NCBI RefSeq assembly: GCF_001540865.1
Contig: NC_033623.1
Location: 3,195,949 to 3,259,948, forward strand
From: Ananas comosus
Taxonomy: Eukaryota; Streptophyta; Magnoliopsida; Poales; Bromeliaceae
DNA length: 64,000 nt
Reading direction: 5' to 3'
Position 1 is the stretch's first letter. Every line of letters starts with the position of its first letter. The notes below the pieces were generated by a model. That model ran no database searches and was not told the origin of the DNA. It was given only the letters and a program-made list of their open reading frames with translations. Shown here one piece after another: positions 46,400 to 59,855 of this stretch. The position numbers and the translations under genes were made by a program.

Positions 46400-49300
46400 C
46401 CGTTAAAAGTATATATATATATAAAATTGAGCTTCTATGTTTTTAAAAGTACCAAGTTATTGGTGTTTATAAATTTTTGACCATTAGATTAAGAAATGTG
46501 CGATTAGAATGATGTGGGACCCCTAGGGTTGAGTGAGTGGTTGGTTGAATACTATAATCTAACGTTTTGCTATCAAGTTATGAGTACCAAGTTCTACTGT
46601 TTGCAAATATATCCCTGCCGTTAGAATCCGTTAGAAAAGTTTAGTTGACCATATGTTAAATATTTTATCCGGATTAATTTTTGACATTTTTACCCCTCTT
46701 ATATTATTATACTATTATAACTTTTGGAGGGATATATTTGTGATATTAAAATTGAAAATATAAATAATTTTCTAACGGTTCTCTAACTGTAACTGACCAA
46801 AGGGACATATCTGAAAATATTAGGACTTTTGTAGGAATAACTTATGAAAGTTAAACTTTATACAGATATATTTGTAATTCACTATGTTTGCGGGAACCTG
46901 TATGCAATTAACCCTATATATATATATATATATATATATACGGAGCCCTCCGTGCTTCCATAAGTATCCTAGCAGCACTACTCTTCTCTCTCTCTCCTCT
47001 CTCTCTCCTCTCCTCTCTCTCTCTACTATATATATTATATATAGATATATAAATATAGCAGGAAAGGAGACGTATCGTGTTCAATATTCATATATTTATA
47101 TTTTTATTCAATAGAAGAGATATTTAACAATAGAGTTCAGTGCAATTTTAACATGAAACATATATGAATCAAGAAAAATCATACAGTAGAAAATCACATT
47201 AAATCCTCTCTTACCAATATAAATTAAATTCCCTCTTTTATTTCCTAAGACTGAAAATAATTGAATACAGCGTTGAACATTTTTTAAGAAAATATTTGCA
47301 TTCGATATATAGTAGTACTAATTATTAAATAGCTATATACTAAAGGTTTTCCGATGCAAAATCGATATGAATATACACTACGATTGCGAAATTTGACATC
47401 CATTATTGAATCATATCGAATCAATATCGAATTCGATTGGAGTTTATCCTCCACAGTACTAGCTTCCACCCCTGGTGTAAGGCTGGCAAATTGAGCGATC
47501 GGCTCGATTCGACTCCGCTCACTCGATATTTGCTCGCTCCGAGCATATCGACTCGAAATTAAATCAGCCGATCGCTTTAACAAAAAAAAAGGTCGAAATT
47601 CATTTCATGACGGCGTGAGTCTCGAGTATACCGGACTCATCATCGAATTAGGTCTTGAAACTCGAAAACTCGAAATATATATACTATATATAGTATATAT
47701 AAGTACAATATATACGGTAATAATAAGTGATAAATATATATAGGGAGGATATCATACACTAAGTAAAAACAGAGATGCTACGCCAGGAAAGTATAGAGAA
47801 CTGGTGCTTTCAATTTTGATTCTCTAACAACATCCCCTTAATTATTTTTTTTGAATTAATACTATCTATTATCTTGTAAGAGGACCGCACTCAATCCCTA
47901 GGGATATTATTTATCAGAGGGACCGCCATCATAACCCAGACCATAAATAATTCTTAATCAAATGCAAAATATTCGATGAAACATCATCCTCTATTATTTT
48001 CGATAGCATGATAGTTCTACAACTATATATATATATATTATATAAAGTATATATATATATATAATAGTATATATAATATATATACTAATAATATATATAA
48101 ATGTTAATCTAAGTATTATATCGAGGCTGATTAATAAATCTAAGTTGTAGAAATAAAATGCCATATTATTGCTCCATAGGAAAAACAAACCGCACATAAC
48201 AAAGCTAACGAACAGCAAAGACTTTCACGTATAATTAGACATTTTTTCCTTTCTTTCCTTTCTTTCACAGAACTCTAAAATTTCAATATATTTTCTCTCT
48301 ATTCTCTTTTTCCGCTCTCACCCTAAGCGGCCACAGCCGGAACTCTCAACAAGTTACGCAAGTAAAGTATATCTCCGTTGCCTACCTTGCTATTAATTGT
48401 ATGCTTGAGAAAATATACAGAATATTTTTAAAGTAAAAAATTATTATTCATATAAAATTTTAATTTTTGTTATATATGATTGGATAGTTTAATCCAATAT
48501 TTATCTATATAATTTATTTATTTTTGACTGTATAAATGAAAATGAATAATATGAAGATTGAAGGCAGAAGAAAAGACATGTGAGGCTGAAAAGATTAGAT
48601 ATTCAACTCATAAATTATTTTTTTCATATTATAATACTGTATTTTATATAATTATTTTGTACTTTGAACTATTAGATATATTTTTGTATCAAATTATAAA
48701 TAATGTTCTATACAAATTAAACTATTGATCGTATGATGTTGAGAATTTCAAGCGGCTCGTTTAGGGCTCGAGCTCGCTCGACTCGAAATTAGGCTCGCTC
48801 GAGCTCGGCTCGAATTAATTTCAGTCTAAGCTTGAGCTTAAATTTAAGCTCGAAATTAATTTCAAGCCGAATTTGAGCCGAGGTAAGCTCGCTCGAGCTC
48901 GGCTTGTTTCCACCCCTACAAGTGTGGGGTGTGGTAGGTGGCGGTTCGGAAGATGTAACTCTTTCACTTTATAGATTGAATTTCAAAAAAAATCAGTAAA
49001 TTATCCACTTTGTTCTTATTTTAGAAATAAATATAATTAAAAATACGAATCAACTGGAGAACAAATTTTTTCCTTGAACTTTAGCCACTTTCTCAATTAC
49101 TCTCTAGAATTAAAAATTACATCAATTACTATCCTATATTTTGCTACCATATCAAATAAATCTAAAATTTTAAAAAATGGATAAATTAGGTTCTAATATT
49201 TCACTAAAAGGAGTTAGTATATCACATTATTCCATATTTCAACGTCTATTTAATTTATAATTTAAAAAATAAATAAAAAAAGATAAATTAGATATCTTAT

Positions 49301-50654
49301 TTTATTAATATTATCAAAATTGATAGGTTATTGAGCAATTTATTCAATTTATATAATTCTATACTGATAAGTTACTTATCTCCACATCTTTTTTAATAAA
49401 ATTTTATAGCTATGATCCTAAATAGTCGGATCTATTTAAGATAATGGTAAAGTATAAGGGAGTGATTGATGTAAATTTTAATTTACGAGGATAATTAAGA
49501 GTAGTAGTGAAGTACAAAGAGCTTTTTACTAGGTTTTTTTTTTATTTTTTTTTATTTTTAAGAACTTTTCTTTAGGGGCCATCATGCACGACATAAACTC
49601 TAGTATATTTTGTTTCTTCGTAACTAATTTTTCGATTGAAAATAGCGCTATATTTCAATTATATTAAATCTAAATTTTTAAAATATAAATTCAAAACCAT
49701 GTTTTAAATAATTTGAAAGCTTCCTCTCATATGAAAATGACAAGTTATTTGTGGATGGAGAAGAAAGGTAGAGAGAAAAAAGAAAACAAAGAGAAAAGAG
49801 AGATTTAGATCATATAATGAAAATAAGTTTACTTAAATATTCACGTATTAAAACTCCACGAAATTCCTCTTTGGAGTACTTGGTAACCGATACTTCTTTC
49901 AGTTTGACCTGCTATTGCAGATCATAGCAGGTCACAACTTAAAAAAAAATTAAATTTGAGCCGTAGAGTAGAAACAAATGAACGACATTAAAAAATAACA
50001 AGTATAGAGCATTACTCTTTAAAATAAAGCTTGCTCAAAAAGTCAGGAAGTGCTGGTGTAATTTATCTGAAAATATATATATAATGAAAAGTATAGAAAA
50101 CCAAACCGAGCCTGGTTACTATGGAATTTATTTTAACGACCGATTTGGTTTAGTGCTAAAAATGTGTTACATGGTATAACCAGATCGAATCAGTTTGAAC
50201 AATCTGAACCAACTAGTTTATAACGAATCACTAAATTGGGCAATTCAAGCCTCTTTGATACATGATATAAAAAGTGTAAAAGCAAGAGACATTTATTATC
50301 GGTGTGACGATGAAGCCAAAATACTTACCCAACTGCGTGTATGGAATAATTCTATGTAATATACTTAAATAAGTTTAAATTATTTTAAAAAATATATTTC
50401 TAAAACTTCGACTATCTTAGTTATACTGCATGTACACCCCGCGTACATACGGTATAAATGTCACACCCTTGGAATCCTAGAATTTGAAATAATATTAAAA
50501 TTTTAGAGTAAAAAATAATAATAAGATTAGTAAAGAAATTTAATTTCATCGTGAAAAAATTAGAAACATCTGAAGTGTAAAGATAGCACAGGTGTATAGA
50601 TAGCGTTTGAAGGGTGATGAAAGATCACGCATAGCATAAGTGTACGGAGAGCAC

Positions 50655-50693
<39 letters not shown>

Positions 50694-50720
50694 AATAACT
50701 GGGAAAATTTAAAAAAAAAG
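46400..50720. other. AT-rich intergenic DNA with simple repeats
   Basis: No gene is visible. Simple repeats: (TA)n at about 46917-46940, a CT-rich run at 46985-47024, TA-rich patches at 48020-48100, and (TAT)n at about 50655-50692. Sequence at 48755-48918 (CTCGAGCTCGCTCGACTCG ending TTTCCACCCCTA) is a fragment of a common plant hAT-like repeat; a similar block lies at 47475-47580. Confidence 0.55.
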
Positions 50721-51084
50721 GAAAAACTTAAAAAAATCTCCCTGTAGTTTCGCAGTTTCTCACTTGATCACTTTGTGGTTTAAAGTGTATCAATTTGGTG
50801 CCATGTGGTTTTATTTTTATCTTTTCGGTAGCTTTTTTATTAATATTTCGTTAAATTATATACAAAAAACTTTAAATACCTATCTAGATTTATTGAATAT
50901 TCACTTTAGTATCTTTTAATTTTAACTTTGTCACTGATTTAAGAAAAAAAAAATTATAAAATTGATAATAAAAAGAAAAAAATAAAATCATATGATACTA
51001 AATTAATATATTTTAAATTACAGGGTATTAAAGTGAGAAAGTACGAAACTACTGAGAGGTTTTTGAAGTTTTTTAAAAAAAAAA
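50721..51084. mobile_element. MITE with about 45-bp inverted ends
   Basis: AACTTAAAAAAATCTCCCTG and GTAGTTTCGCAGTTTCTCAC on the left reappear inverted on the right (AAAGTGAGAAAGTACGAAAC, TTTTTGAAGTTTTTTAAAA). The interior repeats TTTAAAGTGTATCAATTTGG-like text. It is the same family as 52810-53415. Confidence 0.6.
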
Positions 51085-52200
51085 AGAAAAAAGAAAAGAC
51101 CAGAAGCATCCGGAGATCGAGCATCCCAATGAGGATATCCGAAGATTCCCAACTTTATCAACAGAAAAATTAGGGGGAAAAAAAGAAAAAGAGAAAAGCG
51201 AGTGAAAACAGTGAAAGTTGGTGGCATTGAAGCGGTGGTGCTCGCCGCATATCCGCAGAAGATGCCGACTCTTTTCCTCTTTCTCCCTTGGAATTGTTAT
51301 GATGACACCACGAAAAGCTCAAAAAAGAAGGTGACCTCCCCACGACCCCGAAGAGCCACTCCTCCCAAAGAGTAAAGTGCTAGTCGGCATGGATCGTATC
51401 CACGTGTCGTATCGTATCAGCAAAATATTACTACGATATAATTTTTATACCGATGACACAATTCAAAATTTTCTATCCTTAAAATTAATAAATAAATTTT
51501 TTTAATAAAGTTTAAAATATTTGATAACAATATATAATGAATAGTTGGCATATTTTGCTTCTAAAAAAAATAAATATTTTATATTATTACGTGTCGGCAC
51601 ATATATATTTTTTGTGACCGATATGGATCGGCACGGTTCGGCACACAATGTGTCGTACCATACCGATGAGTTTCCGACACGACGTCCGTGGCATGGCACT
51701 TAAATTCTTACTACCACCATCACGCAAATTAGGTAAAAAACGTACGAAGGCCCCCTCAACTAAGGGGCATATTTGTAATGCATAGGAGGCTTTGTTTGTG
51801 ATTGTGAAAATATTACATTACATCTGAAAAACAGTATGATGAAAAATATTATTTTACCTTTTTTATAAAAAAAAATATGCTGTGTATAATACAACGGTTT
51901 GATTATAATATAATTTATTGAAAAACGTAGAAGTGTAACTCTATATAACTCTCAACACCTAATGAAGCTGGAGACTTTTTCAACTTTTATTTTTATCCAA
52001 ATTATTACGAAATATAAATTTTATTAAATCTAATATATCTATTAGGTCCTAGCTGAATGTATTAATATTTTATTTGGAATATTTCATTGATTTTCTCAAA
52101 ATACATGTAGTAGATTTGATAAGCTAGGAGTGTGATTTAATATCTAAATGACTTGCCATATTCAGAAAAGAAGCAATTCTGAAATGTGGTATTCACACCG
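51085..52200. other. Intergenic DNA, no gene seen
   Basis: The short block at about 51100-51370 is less AT-rich (GCGGTGGTGCTCGCCGCATA) but has no supported frame. The rest is AT-rich. Confidence 0.5.
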
Positions 52201-52472
52201 TGTGCACCGTAATACTCAAAAAAAAATTATTTTAACTTTTAAAATTTAGATTTTAAAATTTAGGATTTTAGAATTTAGAATCTAAGGTTTATGGTTCAGT
52301 GTTTAGAATTTAGGAATTTAGAGTTTGGAGTTTTGGAGTGGTGCACTAAATCTAAAAATAGAAAATAAAATAAAATCCTAAAATTCTAAACTTTAAAAAC
52401 TCTAACTCTAAAAGCTAAACCCAAAAAAAATTTAAAAAAAATTATGAGTATATATGATGCATTTTGGTACCA
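52201..52472. mobile_element. Short palindromic MITE
   Basis: The left half (AAATTTAGATTTTAAAATTT, GGAATTTAGAGTTTGGAG) is complementary to the right half (AAATCCTAAAATTCTAAAC, CTCTAACTCTAAAAGC) around about 52340. Ends: GTGCACCGTAATACTC versus the complement of GCATCATATATACTC. Confidence 0.55.
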
Positions 52473-52809
52473 AATAATAATCTTTATTGAATTTTGGGAG
52501 AGTAGTGCGCGCTCACGTGGACTTGGCTGTGGTGTGGTGTCCATTAGGGAGGCAACCCCAAATGGATATCTTGGGGTTATTTTTTTAAGAAATTTTGGTC
52601 AGTCGTAATTTGACTTCAAATTATTTTTTAATAAAAAATAGATTATTTTAGAGGTGAAATATTTTTTCTAATATCAAGCATCTTTTGAGAAATAAAAAAA
52701 TAAATTCTTAGCCTCGAGTCACACTAAAATTTTTTTACACCGCATAAACTATTAAATAAAATTTCATCAGACTAATATCACTATATTCTAAAAAGTTTTT
52801 TTTTTTTAA

Positions 52810-53415
52810 AAAAGAAAAGTTCAAATACCATCCTATGGTTTCATATTTTTTTTCTTTAGTATCCTATAGTTTAAAGTGTATTAATTTAGTACCATATAGT
52901 TTCACACTTTTTTACTTTAGTACTCTGTGGTTTAAAGTGCATCAATTTAGCACCCTGTGATTTCTTCTTTTTTTTTTTTTTCGTCGGCTCCTCTGTTAAT
53001 ATTTCATTGAATTATATATAAAAACCTTCAGATACCCTATCTACATTTATCGAATATTTACTTTCGTACTTTTTATTTTTAACTTTTTGTTACTGATTTT
53101 TTTTTTCCTCGGTCAATATTTCGTTAAATTATATAAAAAAAATTTCAGATACCTACCTAAGTTTATCGAATATTCACTTTTGTACCCTTTAATTTTAACT
53201 TTGTCGCTGATTTAACGAAAAAAATTAGTGAAATAGATAAAAAAAAGAGAAAAATAAAACCACAGGGTACTAACTTGATACGTACTTTAAACCACAGGAT
53301 ACTAAACTGAGAAAGTGTGAAACCACAGGGGCTAACTTGATACACTTTAAACTACATGGTAGTAAAGTGAGAAAATGTGAAACCACGATGGGGTATTTGA
53401 AGTTTACCCAAAAAA
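52810..53415. mobile_element. Compound MITE of the GTATCCTATGGTTT family
   Basis: The left end is AAGTTCAAATACCATCCTATGG; the right end, inverted, is TGGGTAAACTTCAAATACC. Internally the phrase TTTAAAGTG(T/C)ATCAATTTAG repeats and an ATTTCGTTAAATTATATA block occurs twice, suggesting one copy inserted into another or a tandem duplication. Confidence 0.55.
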
Positions 53416-53594
53416 ATTTGGAGCTGAGAGGGTCATTTCAAAATCACCTATAGTTAAGGGGTTTTCTATACATTTTTACCTACAAAATAAAAGCACACAA
53501 TGGGGCTCTCCCGTCTCCCTCCTCTTAATGCCCACATGATGTTCATAAAAACTTGGGCATATGTTTTCCCCACCTCCTCCCATTTCACAGGAAA

Positions 53595-53597
<3 letters not shown>

Positions 53598-53630
<33 letters not shown>
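53598..53630. repeat. (GA)n microsatellite
   Basis: About 16 GA units. Confidence 0.95.
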
Positions 53631-53631
<1 letters not shown>

Positions 53632-53971
53632 GGTATCATGTAGTTTGTCCTTTTGCTTCTGCTAATTGCCTACAATTGCAGTCTGGAGAAATGGCATAGT
53701 AATGGTATGATGAGTTAAGAAAGGAGAAGCAGAAGCACTTCTGGTAGGGCAACTTGGATCCTTTGGCATTTCTGGCTTCCTGCATATACTGAAGAAGATA
53801 TATACATATATATATATATGGTTCATATATGGGCTATTCATACAGGAAGTTCATGCAACATATTCTGTACTCTGTGTGTGGGCTTTTGTACTTATGCTTC
53901 TTCTTCTGCTCCTTTGTTGCCTTCAAATTAATAAGAATGTAGCTTTGTTGGAAGCTGTTATATATTGATAT

Positions 53972-53973
<2 letters not shown>

Positions 53974-54012
<39 letters not shown>
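53974..54012. repeat. (CT)n microsatellite
   Basis: About 19 CT units. The minus-strand frame across it is low-complexity. Confidence 0.95.
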
Positions 54013-54015
<3 letters not shown>

Positions 54016-55025
54016 CACTCACTCACTCTCAGTGTCTATATTATCAAACAAAGTTCTTGATGCCATAAAAAGTGTTGAGTCTTCGATTCAAATACTGCTT
54101 AACTGAAAATAATATATGTACGCTTTGCCTACATGCGGTATTATCGTAAAAAAGAAAAAAAAAATGTATTTGTTGGACAAATAAATGATCGTAGAGTCTC
54201 TGGTCTTGCAATTTTGTCACGACCCGATTCAAAATTTCAAAGTTTAACTAAACTATGGATTCTAATATTGAAAGTTTGATAAAGTTTGATTGGTTTCAAA
54301 ATTAAGCCTAAATTTAGTTCTTTTTGGACCCAAATGATTCTTGGTTGGGATACCAGCTAGCTGTGAGGATCACCGACGTTGATCGCCTGTTGTCCCTCCG
54401 CTTCTCCCTTCTATCTCCTCCTCTCTACTGCAAACCATGCATCAAGTGCCGCTTGAGCCTGAAGTTGGAGAATCGTACGTGTTACGAGCAGTCCGTTCCT
54501 CGATTTTCAGTAAAACCTGAGCTCATGCTCAAACCCAGGTTTTTTGATGTTATATAGACCTTGATCTTTGGACGTTTCAGGGGGTTTAATTAACTTGTTA
54601 GTTGAGTTTTACTTTGTCACCGTAATTGGTAAAGTTCAATCTCATGCATGCAGTCTCTGGTTACTGGTTCCACCCTTTCGATTGACCGACATTAATATTG
54701 ATAGGAACCCTAGCCTCAGGTTAATTACCAAACACTCGATCCCTTATGGTCGGCCGTTCTTGAACCAAGACTCGATCGTGGACTACAACGCAGTAAGCAC
54801 TTGAAGTCTTGTTTTTGGGATTGATGTTAGTTGAGTTTCTTTGTTGATATATTTTAGGTTCTTGATCGATGGATTCCTCGATTACTTTCGTGCCATCTAC
54901 GTGCTTTGATATGGACTTTGAAAAATCGGTGAGTAGGAATTATCCATCTGAATTACACCATTAACTTCCATCTGATTGTCCATATTTATTTATATGAGTA
55001 CTCTTAAGCTTGACATCAAATTTCT
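54013..55025. other. Noncoding DNA left of the Copia element
   Basis: From 54215 (TGTCACGACCCGATTC) the text resembles the start of a TGTCACG-type LTR, but no matching end or duplication is found. No gene is supported. Confidence 0.4.
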
Positions 55026-55655
55026 TGAAGAGAAAAGTAGAACCGGCTCCAATAGAGCGCACCCTTTCCTCTTATGTGTAGAAACCGAAAATTAAATTTC
55101 CTACATGCCCAAAAGCGCACAACCACCGTAGAAAACAAGAATGGAGAAATAGAATACTCACAATAATAATCTCAAACAACTCCACATATAAAATTAAACA
55201 ACTTCACCAACAATATTCAAAACACTATACAATGAAAATCGAAAAGTACTAAATAAACCTTCAATAAAAAACATCTTACAATGAATGTTCACAAGAGAGC
55301 AGAAGGGGGAGATTAGAGGTCACCCACCTCAAACTTAGCAAAATCCTAACCACCTTTGGCCTCTCTTTCACACTTCTCTTGCACTTGAGAGAAACACCAA
55401 AATGAGGAAATTTTTGGAGCTAAAAAAAAGAAGCTCTCTTTTTCCTCTTAACCTATTTTCTTTTGACCCTCTAACTAAAACTCATATAGACCAACTTGGC
55501 TTACTTAGTCCAAAATAAGCCACAAGTCAACTTGACTCAAAAAGAACAAAAAAAGGCCAATTTTAACAATAGACCATTAGGCTCCTATAAATACACTTAT
55601 TAAACTAGTAAATAAAATGAAACAAAAAAGAAAAAAGTTTAGTACTAATTTAACA
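55026..55655 (-). repeat. 3' LTR of the Copia element, 630 bp
   Basis: On the plus strand it begins TGAAGAGAAAAGTAGAACC and ends TAATTTAACA. It is uninterrupted and matches the other LTR along its whole length, with scattered substitutions and small indels. Confidence 0.85.
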
Positions 55656-57990
55656 CTCCCCCTTAGTGCAAACTTATGAGAAACCAAACCGAGCCTTTCT
55701 TGAAGTTCTACAAACTTCGCCTTTGGAAGAGCTTTGGTAAAGATATCCGCCAAGTTGTCTTGAGGCTGCACTTCCATTAACTCGATTTTTTCATGAAGCA
55801 CTTTCTCCCGAATGAAGTGGTGCTCCACTTCAATATGTTTGGTTCTAGCATGAAACACAGGATTTGCCGCCAACTTGATTGCACTTTGGTTGTCACAATG
55901 AACCTTCACCGGATAATTGACTTTCATTGTCACATCACCAATCAAAATCCACAACCATACACATTCTTGTGTCGTAAGGGTTACCGCTTTGTATTCCGCC
56001 TCCGTACGTACTAGAGAACGCCATGGTGTCTTGCTTCTTACTACACCATGATAAACAAGCAGAACCCAATTCGAATATATAGCCTGATGTAGATTTTCTC
56101 TCATCAAGATCCCCCGCCAAATCAGCGTAGGTAAAACCTACAAATTCACATATTGCAATCTTCTTATAAAGAAGACCAAGATCAAGAGAGAAATTGACGA
56201 ACATGAGAATTCTCTTAGCGGCATCCAAATGAGGCTTTCTTGGTGCTTGCATAAACTGGCTAACTACTCCCACTGAATATGCAATATCCTGCCTAATAAT
56301 AGTAAGATATAGCAAGCTACCAATAAATGTTTGATAAAGTCTTGGATCCTCAAGAGCCTTACCATTACCCTTTCGCAACCTCATATTTGAATCCAAAGGA
56401 GTAGAGCACAACTTGCTCTCCTTCAAACCAAACTTTTCAACAAGTTTTGACGCATAGTGTTTTTGAGAGACAAAAATACTAACACTACCCTTCTTAACTT
56501 CCAATCCAAGAAAGTGGCTTAACTCACCTAAAATTTTCATTTCAAACAGAATAGCAAGCTTATCTCTAAGCTTAGTAATCTCCTCAGTATTGTCTCCGGT
56601 AACAATCATGTCATCCACATAAAGTAACACAATGGCATGCATACTATTATACTTCTTCACAAACATACTTGGATCGGAATTGGAAACATGAAAACCACAA
56701 AAGAGAAGGTATTGAGCAATCTTACCATACCAAGCTTGTGACGCTTGCTTGAGCCCATAAATAGCCTTTTTCAACTGGCATGCATGATTTGGAGAAGTCT
56801 TTGAAATAAAGCCCAGCGGTTGGCTCATATAAATCTCCCAGTCCACCTCTCCATACAAAAAAGACATTTTTGACATTAAGTTGCCGCATCTTCTATCCTA
56901 TTGAAGCCGCCAACGAAATGAGAACTCGAACTGATGTCATTTTGGATGTTGTAGCTTGCGCTCCGCCACCCCATTTTGTTGTGGAGTGTGAGCACAAGAT
57001 AAATGCCTCTGAATCCCATGCTCTCTACAAAATTCTTGAAACTCCTTTGATATATATTCACCATCTTCATCACTTTTCAAACACTTGATTCATCTCCGAT
57101 GCTCCCCTTCCACCGTAGCTTTAAAAAGCTTAAATTTAGAGAAAGCATTGGGCTTCTCTTCAAGAAAATACACCCACGAGAATCTTGTGTAATCATCCAC
57201 AAATAGAAGCATATATCTATATCCGGAATAACTCGCTGCACTATTTGATACTAAGATATCCGTGTGAATAAGATCAAGTGATTTCTTACTTCTCGACTTT
57301 GAGTCTTCAAATGGAAGTCGGTGGAATTTTCCAAGTTGGCATCCTTCACATACACCACCAACTTTGACTTCACCAATAGTAGGCACATCATCTACTAGCT
57401 TCTTGGAGAATATTTGCTTCATTTTATCAAGAGCCATATGTGCCAATCTTGCATTACATAAGATAATATTATCATTTTTGCTGGTTTTCTCTACATATGA
57501 GTCACCGGCCGAGAGCACATAAAGCGATTTTACTCGCTTTCCATGATGCACAACATCCGCATCTAGACTCCAAAGATTTCACATAATCTTCACATCATGA
57601 GGGCCAAAGAGTATATAGTTATCGGCATCCATAACTTGAGAAACGAAAATGAGATTTTTAGTCATATCGGGCACATGATAAACGCTCTTCAAGATGACTC
57701 CATCCTCCATCTTCACAACACCTTCATTTACTACAGGATTAACCGTGTTGTCCACCGTGACAATAGCATCATTTCCTTCATAGTGAACAAACTCATTAAA
57801 CTTAGACTTGTCACAGGTCAAATGATGAGAGCAACTGAAATCAACTATCCAATTAATCCTTTTGATAAGATACTTGCAAGGACTTGGAGAATCACCTTCC
57901 AATGCATCACCGGAATAAAAAGCATGAACCCCAATCTTTTACTTGTTTTCTTTTTGGTTCTTTAGAGCCAACTTTTTCCTCATGAACTTT
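55577..57990 (-). pseudogene. Copia pol remnant (protease, integrase, RT, RNase H)
   Basis: On the minus strand, in order: a protease region with DFSCSHHLT where the active site is normally D-S-G (about 57840); a GAG-pre-integrase zinc-binding region and an integrase core with HTDI and FVDDYTRFSW (57090-57551); a short distal integrase piece; reverse transcriptase with LLYVDDM (about 56620) and AIYGLKQASQAWYGK; and RNase H with CDNQSAIKLA and TKHIEVEHHFIREKV (55577-56107). The integrase C-terminus and the start of RT, including its first catalytic Asp region, are missing, and a frameshift separates RT from RNase H. It cannot make a working polyprotein. Confidence 0.9.
55656..55666 (-). other. 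Polypurine tract
   Basis: CTAAGGGGGAG on the minus strand directly precedes the 3' LTR, the usual place for plus-strand priming. Confidence 0.7.
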
Positions 57991-58004
57991 TACCCGACAA
58001 TCTT

Positions 58005-58788
58005 GCTTTATATGCCCATTTTTCCACACCGGTAGCATTTCACATTCTTCCTTCGTGAAGCATCATTATTGCAAGATAAGCTTTCGCTTTCATGTGCTCT
58101 TCCATAATTTTTTGTTTTCTTTGGATCCCACTTCTTGCCTCTAGTAAGCAATGCTTTTTCACTCTCATCTTTATCAGAGATTGAACATTCCACCATTTGC
58201 TTCACCAAGGCCTCTTGATTACTAAGCAAATTTTCGAACTCCACCAATGTAGGTTGTGCCACCCAACCTTGGAGATTAGGCAAACAGATTATTTTCTTTC
58301 CGAAGCCCGTAAATAATATACTGTTTCAACTTTATTTCACTAATAACCTCATTTGGATCCAAACTTAATATTTCGGCACATAGATTCTTCACCTTTAGAA
58401 AATACTCCGAAATGCTCGTACTCCCTCGAGTTAGTCTTGATAAATCATTCTCAAAAAATTGCAACCGAGCCTCATTCTTTTTTGTAAATAGCTTCTCAAA
58501 AGTATCCCATATTTCTTTTGGTGTCTTAGCCTCTTTAATATGATCAAACAAATCCTTGTGAATTGATGTCTTTAAGGCAAACATTGCCTTATCGCTTCCA
58601 GCAAGTCATTTCTTTCTTTCCCTCTCATTTCCTAGTGCTTTCTTCGGCATATCGATGTCATTCCCGTTCACCGTATCCTATAACTCTTGGTCTTGAAGGT
58701 ATGCTTCCATGCATGACTTCCAAATTGGAAAATTTGAATTTGTGAGCCTTTCTATCCCAAAATGATTGAAGCCTCCAATAGAATCCAT
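58005..58788 (-). pseudogene. Copia gag remnant (UBN2-type, CCHC)
   Basis: The likely start is ATG at 58788 (MDSIGGF), followed by NSNFPIWKSCMEAYLQ, the usual N-terminal gag motif. A codon that is Trp in relatives is TAG near 58680, and at least one frameshift follows before the alpha-helical core (ALKTSIHKDLFDHIKEAK, about 58276-58584). A further frameshift precedes NLLSNQEALVKQMVECSI. The zinc knuckle starts CYRCGKMG but is frameshifted before its His. Confidence 0.85.
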
Positions 58789-58892
58789 CAAAGAGGAATT
58801 TCAATAAACGCCTTGTATGCACTACTTGTAAACACCTCCCTCTTGCTTCCCAAGGATGTAGGATCTCCAATCTCACTACAAAAGCCTTTGTA

Positions 58893-58904
58893 GCTCTGAT
58901 ATCA
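58893..58904 (-). other. Primer-binding site, degenerate
   Basis: On the minus strand, TGATATCAGAGC immediately follows the 5' LTR. It differs at one base from TGGTATCAGAGC, the initiator-Met-tRNA primer site of most plant Copia elements. Confidence 0.65.
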
Positions 58905-59296
58905 TAAAGAGAAAAGTAGAACCGGCTCCAATCGGAGTGCACCCTTTCCTCCTATGTGTAGAAATAAAAAATTCAAGCACGCCCAAGATCACACAACCAT
59001 CGAAGAAGACAAGGACGGAGAAATAGAAAGCTCACAATAATAATCTCAAACAACTCCACATATAAAATTAAACAACTTCACCAATATCCAAAACACCATA
59101 CAATGAAAATCGAAAAATACCAAATAAACCTTCAATCAAAAACACCTTACAATGAATATTCACAAGAGAGAAGAAAAGACAGATTAGAGGTCAACCAACT
59201 CAAACCTAGCAAAAATCCAAGTACCTTTGGACCCTCTTTCATACTTCTCTTGCACTTGAGAGAAATACCAAATTAAGAGAATTTTTTGGAGCTAAG

Positions 59297-59836
59297 TGTC
59301 ACGGCCTTAGCGGTTCTGTTCGCAAAGTCCGTGCGGCGCCCGCCTTCCTACTCGAAGATGGGCAAGCCTTCGTCCCTATTACTAGTCCGGACCTTCGCGT
59401 CCTATGACTAAGTATGCAAAGGAAAATGACAAAGAAAAAGAGGCAAAGGTTCTCTCAAAAAACTAAGTACTACACTACTTAGAAATGAGAATTACAACCT
59501 ACAAACAGCATACAAACACACTCTCTCTTGTGTGTTTTGACCTTAACCAAAATCCCACTACTTATAAGCTCCTAAATACAATGAACCTAGACACACACTA
59601 ACTCTTTCATTATGAGACACATTAACTCACCTTTATAATGAACCATAAGCCCAAAAGTCACCCCATAACTCATGGGAGTTTCATAACCCTTGAGCTTCCA
59701 TCATTGATGGAAAAAGTTACAAAACCCTTCATCTCTCTACAGCGGGTTGGGTTCGGGTCTCTTTAACGACCCGCTCCACTAGCAAAATTGGGCTACTGTC
59801 AAGGAGAAGTCAGCGGAAAATATTTTATCCGTGACA
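59297..59836. mobile_element. Small LTR-like element, 540 bp, ends TGTCACGG/CCGTGACA
   Basis: It begins TGTCACGGCC and ends CCGTGACA, so its outer 8 bp are perfect inverted repeats. TAAG flanks it on both sides (59293-59296, 59837-59840). It has no coding capacity and contains TTAACGACCCGCTCCACTAG, similar to the start of the 153-bp element. Probably a solo LTR of a miniature element. Confidence 0.6.
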
Positions 59837-59855
59837 TAAGGGTGTATTTGGTTCC

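Noticed and set aside
54215..54804. Possible gene or LTR starting TGTCACGACCCG, with short frames around 54324-54804
   Set aside because: No matching terminus, no domain and no splice model; left as unresolved noncoding DNA.
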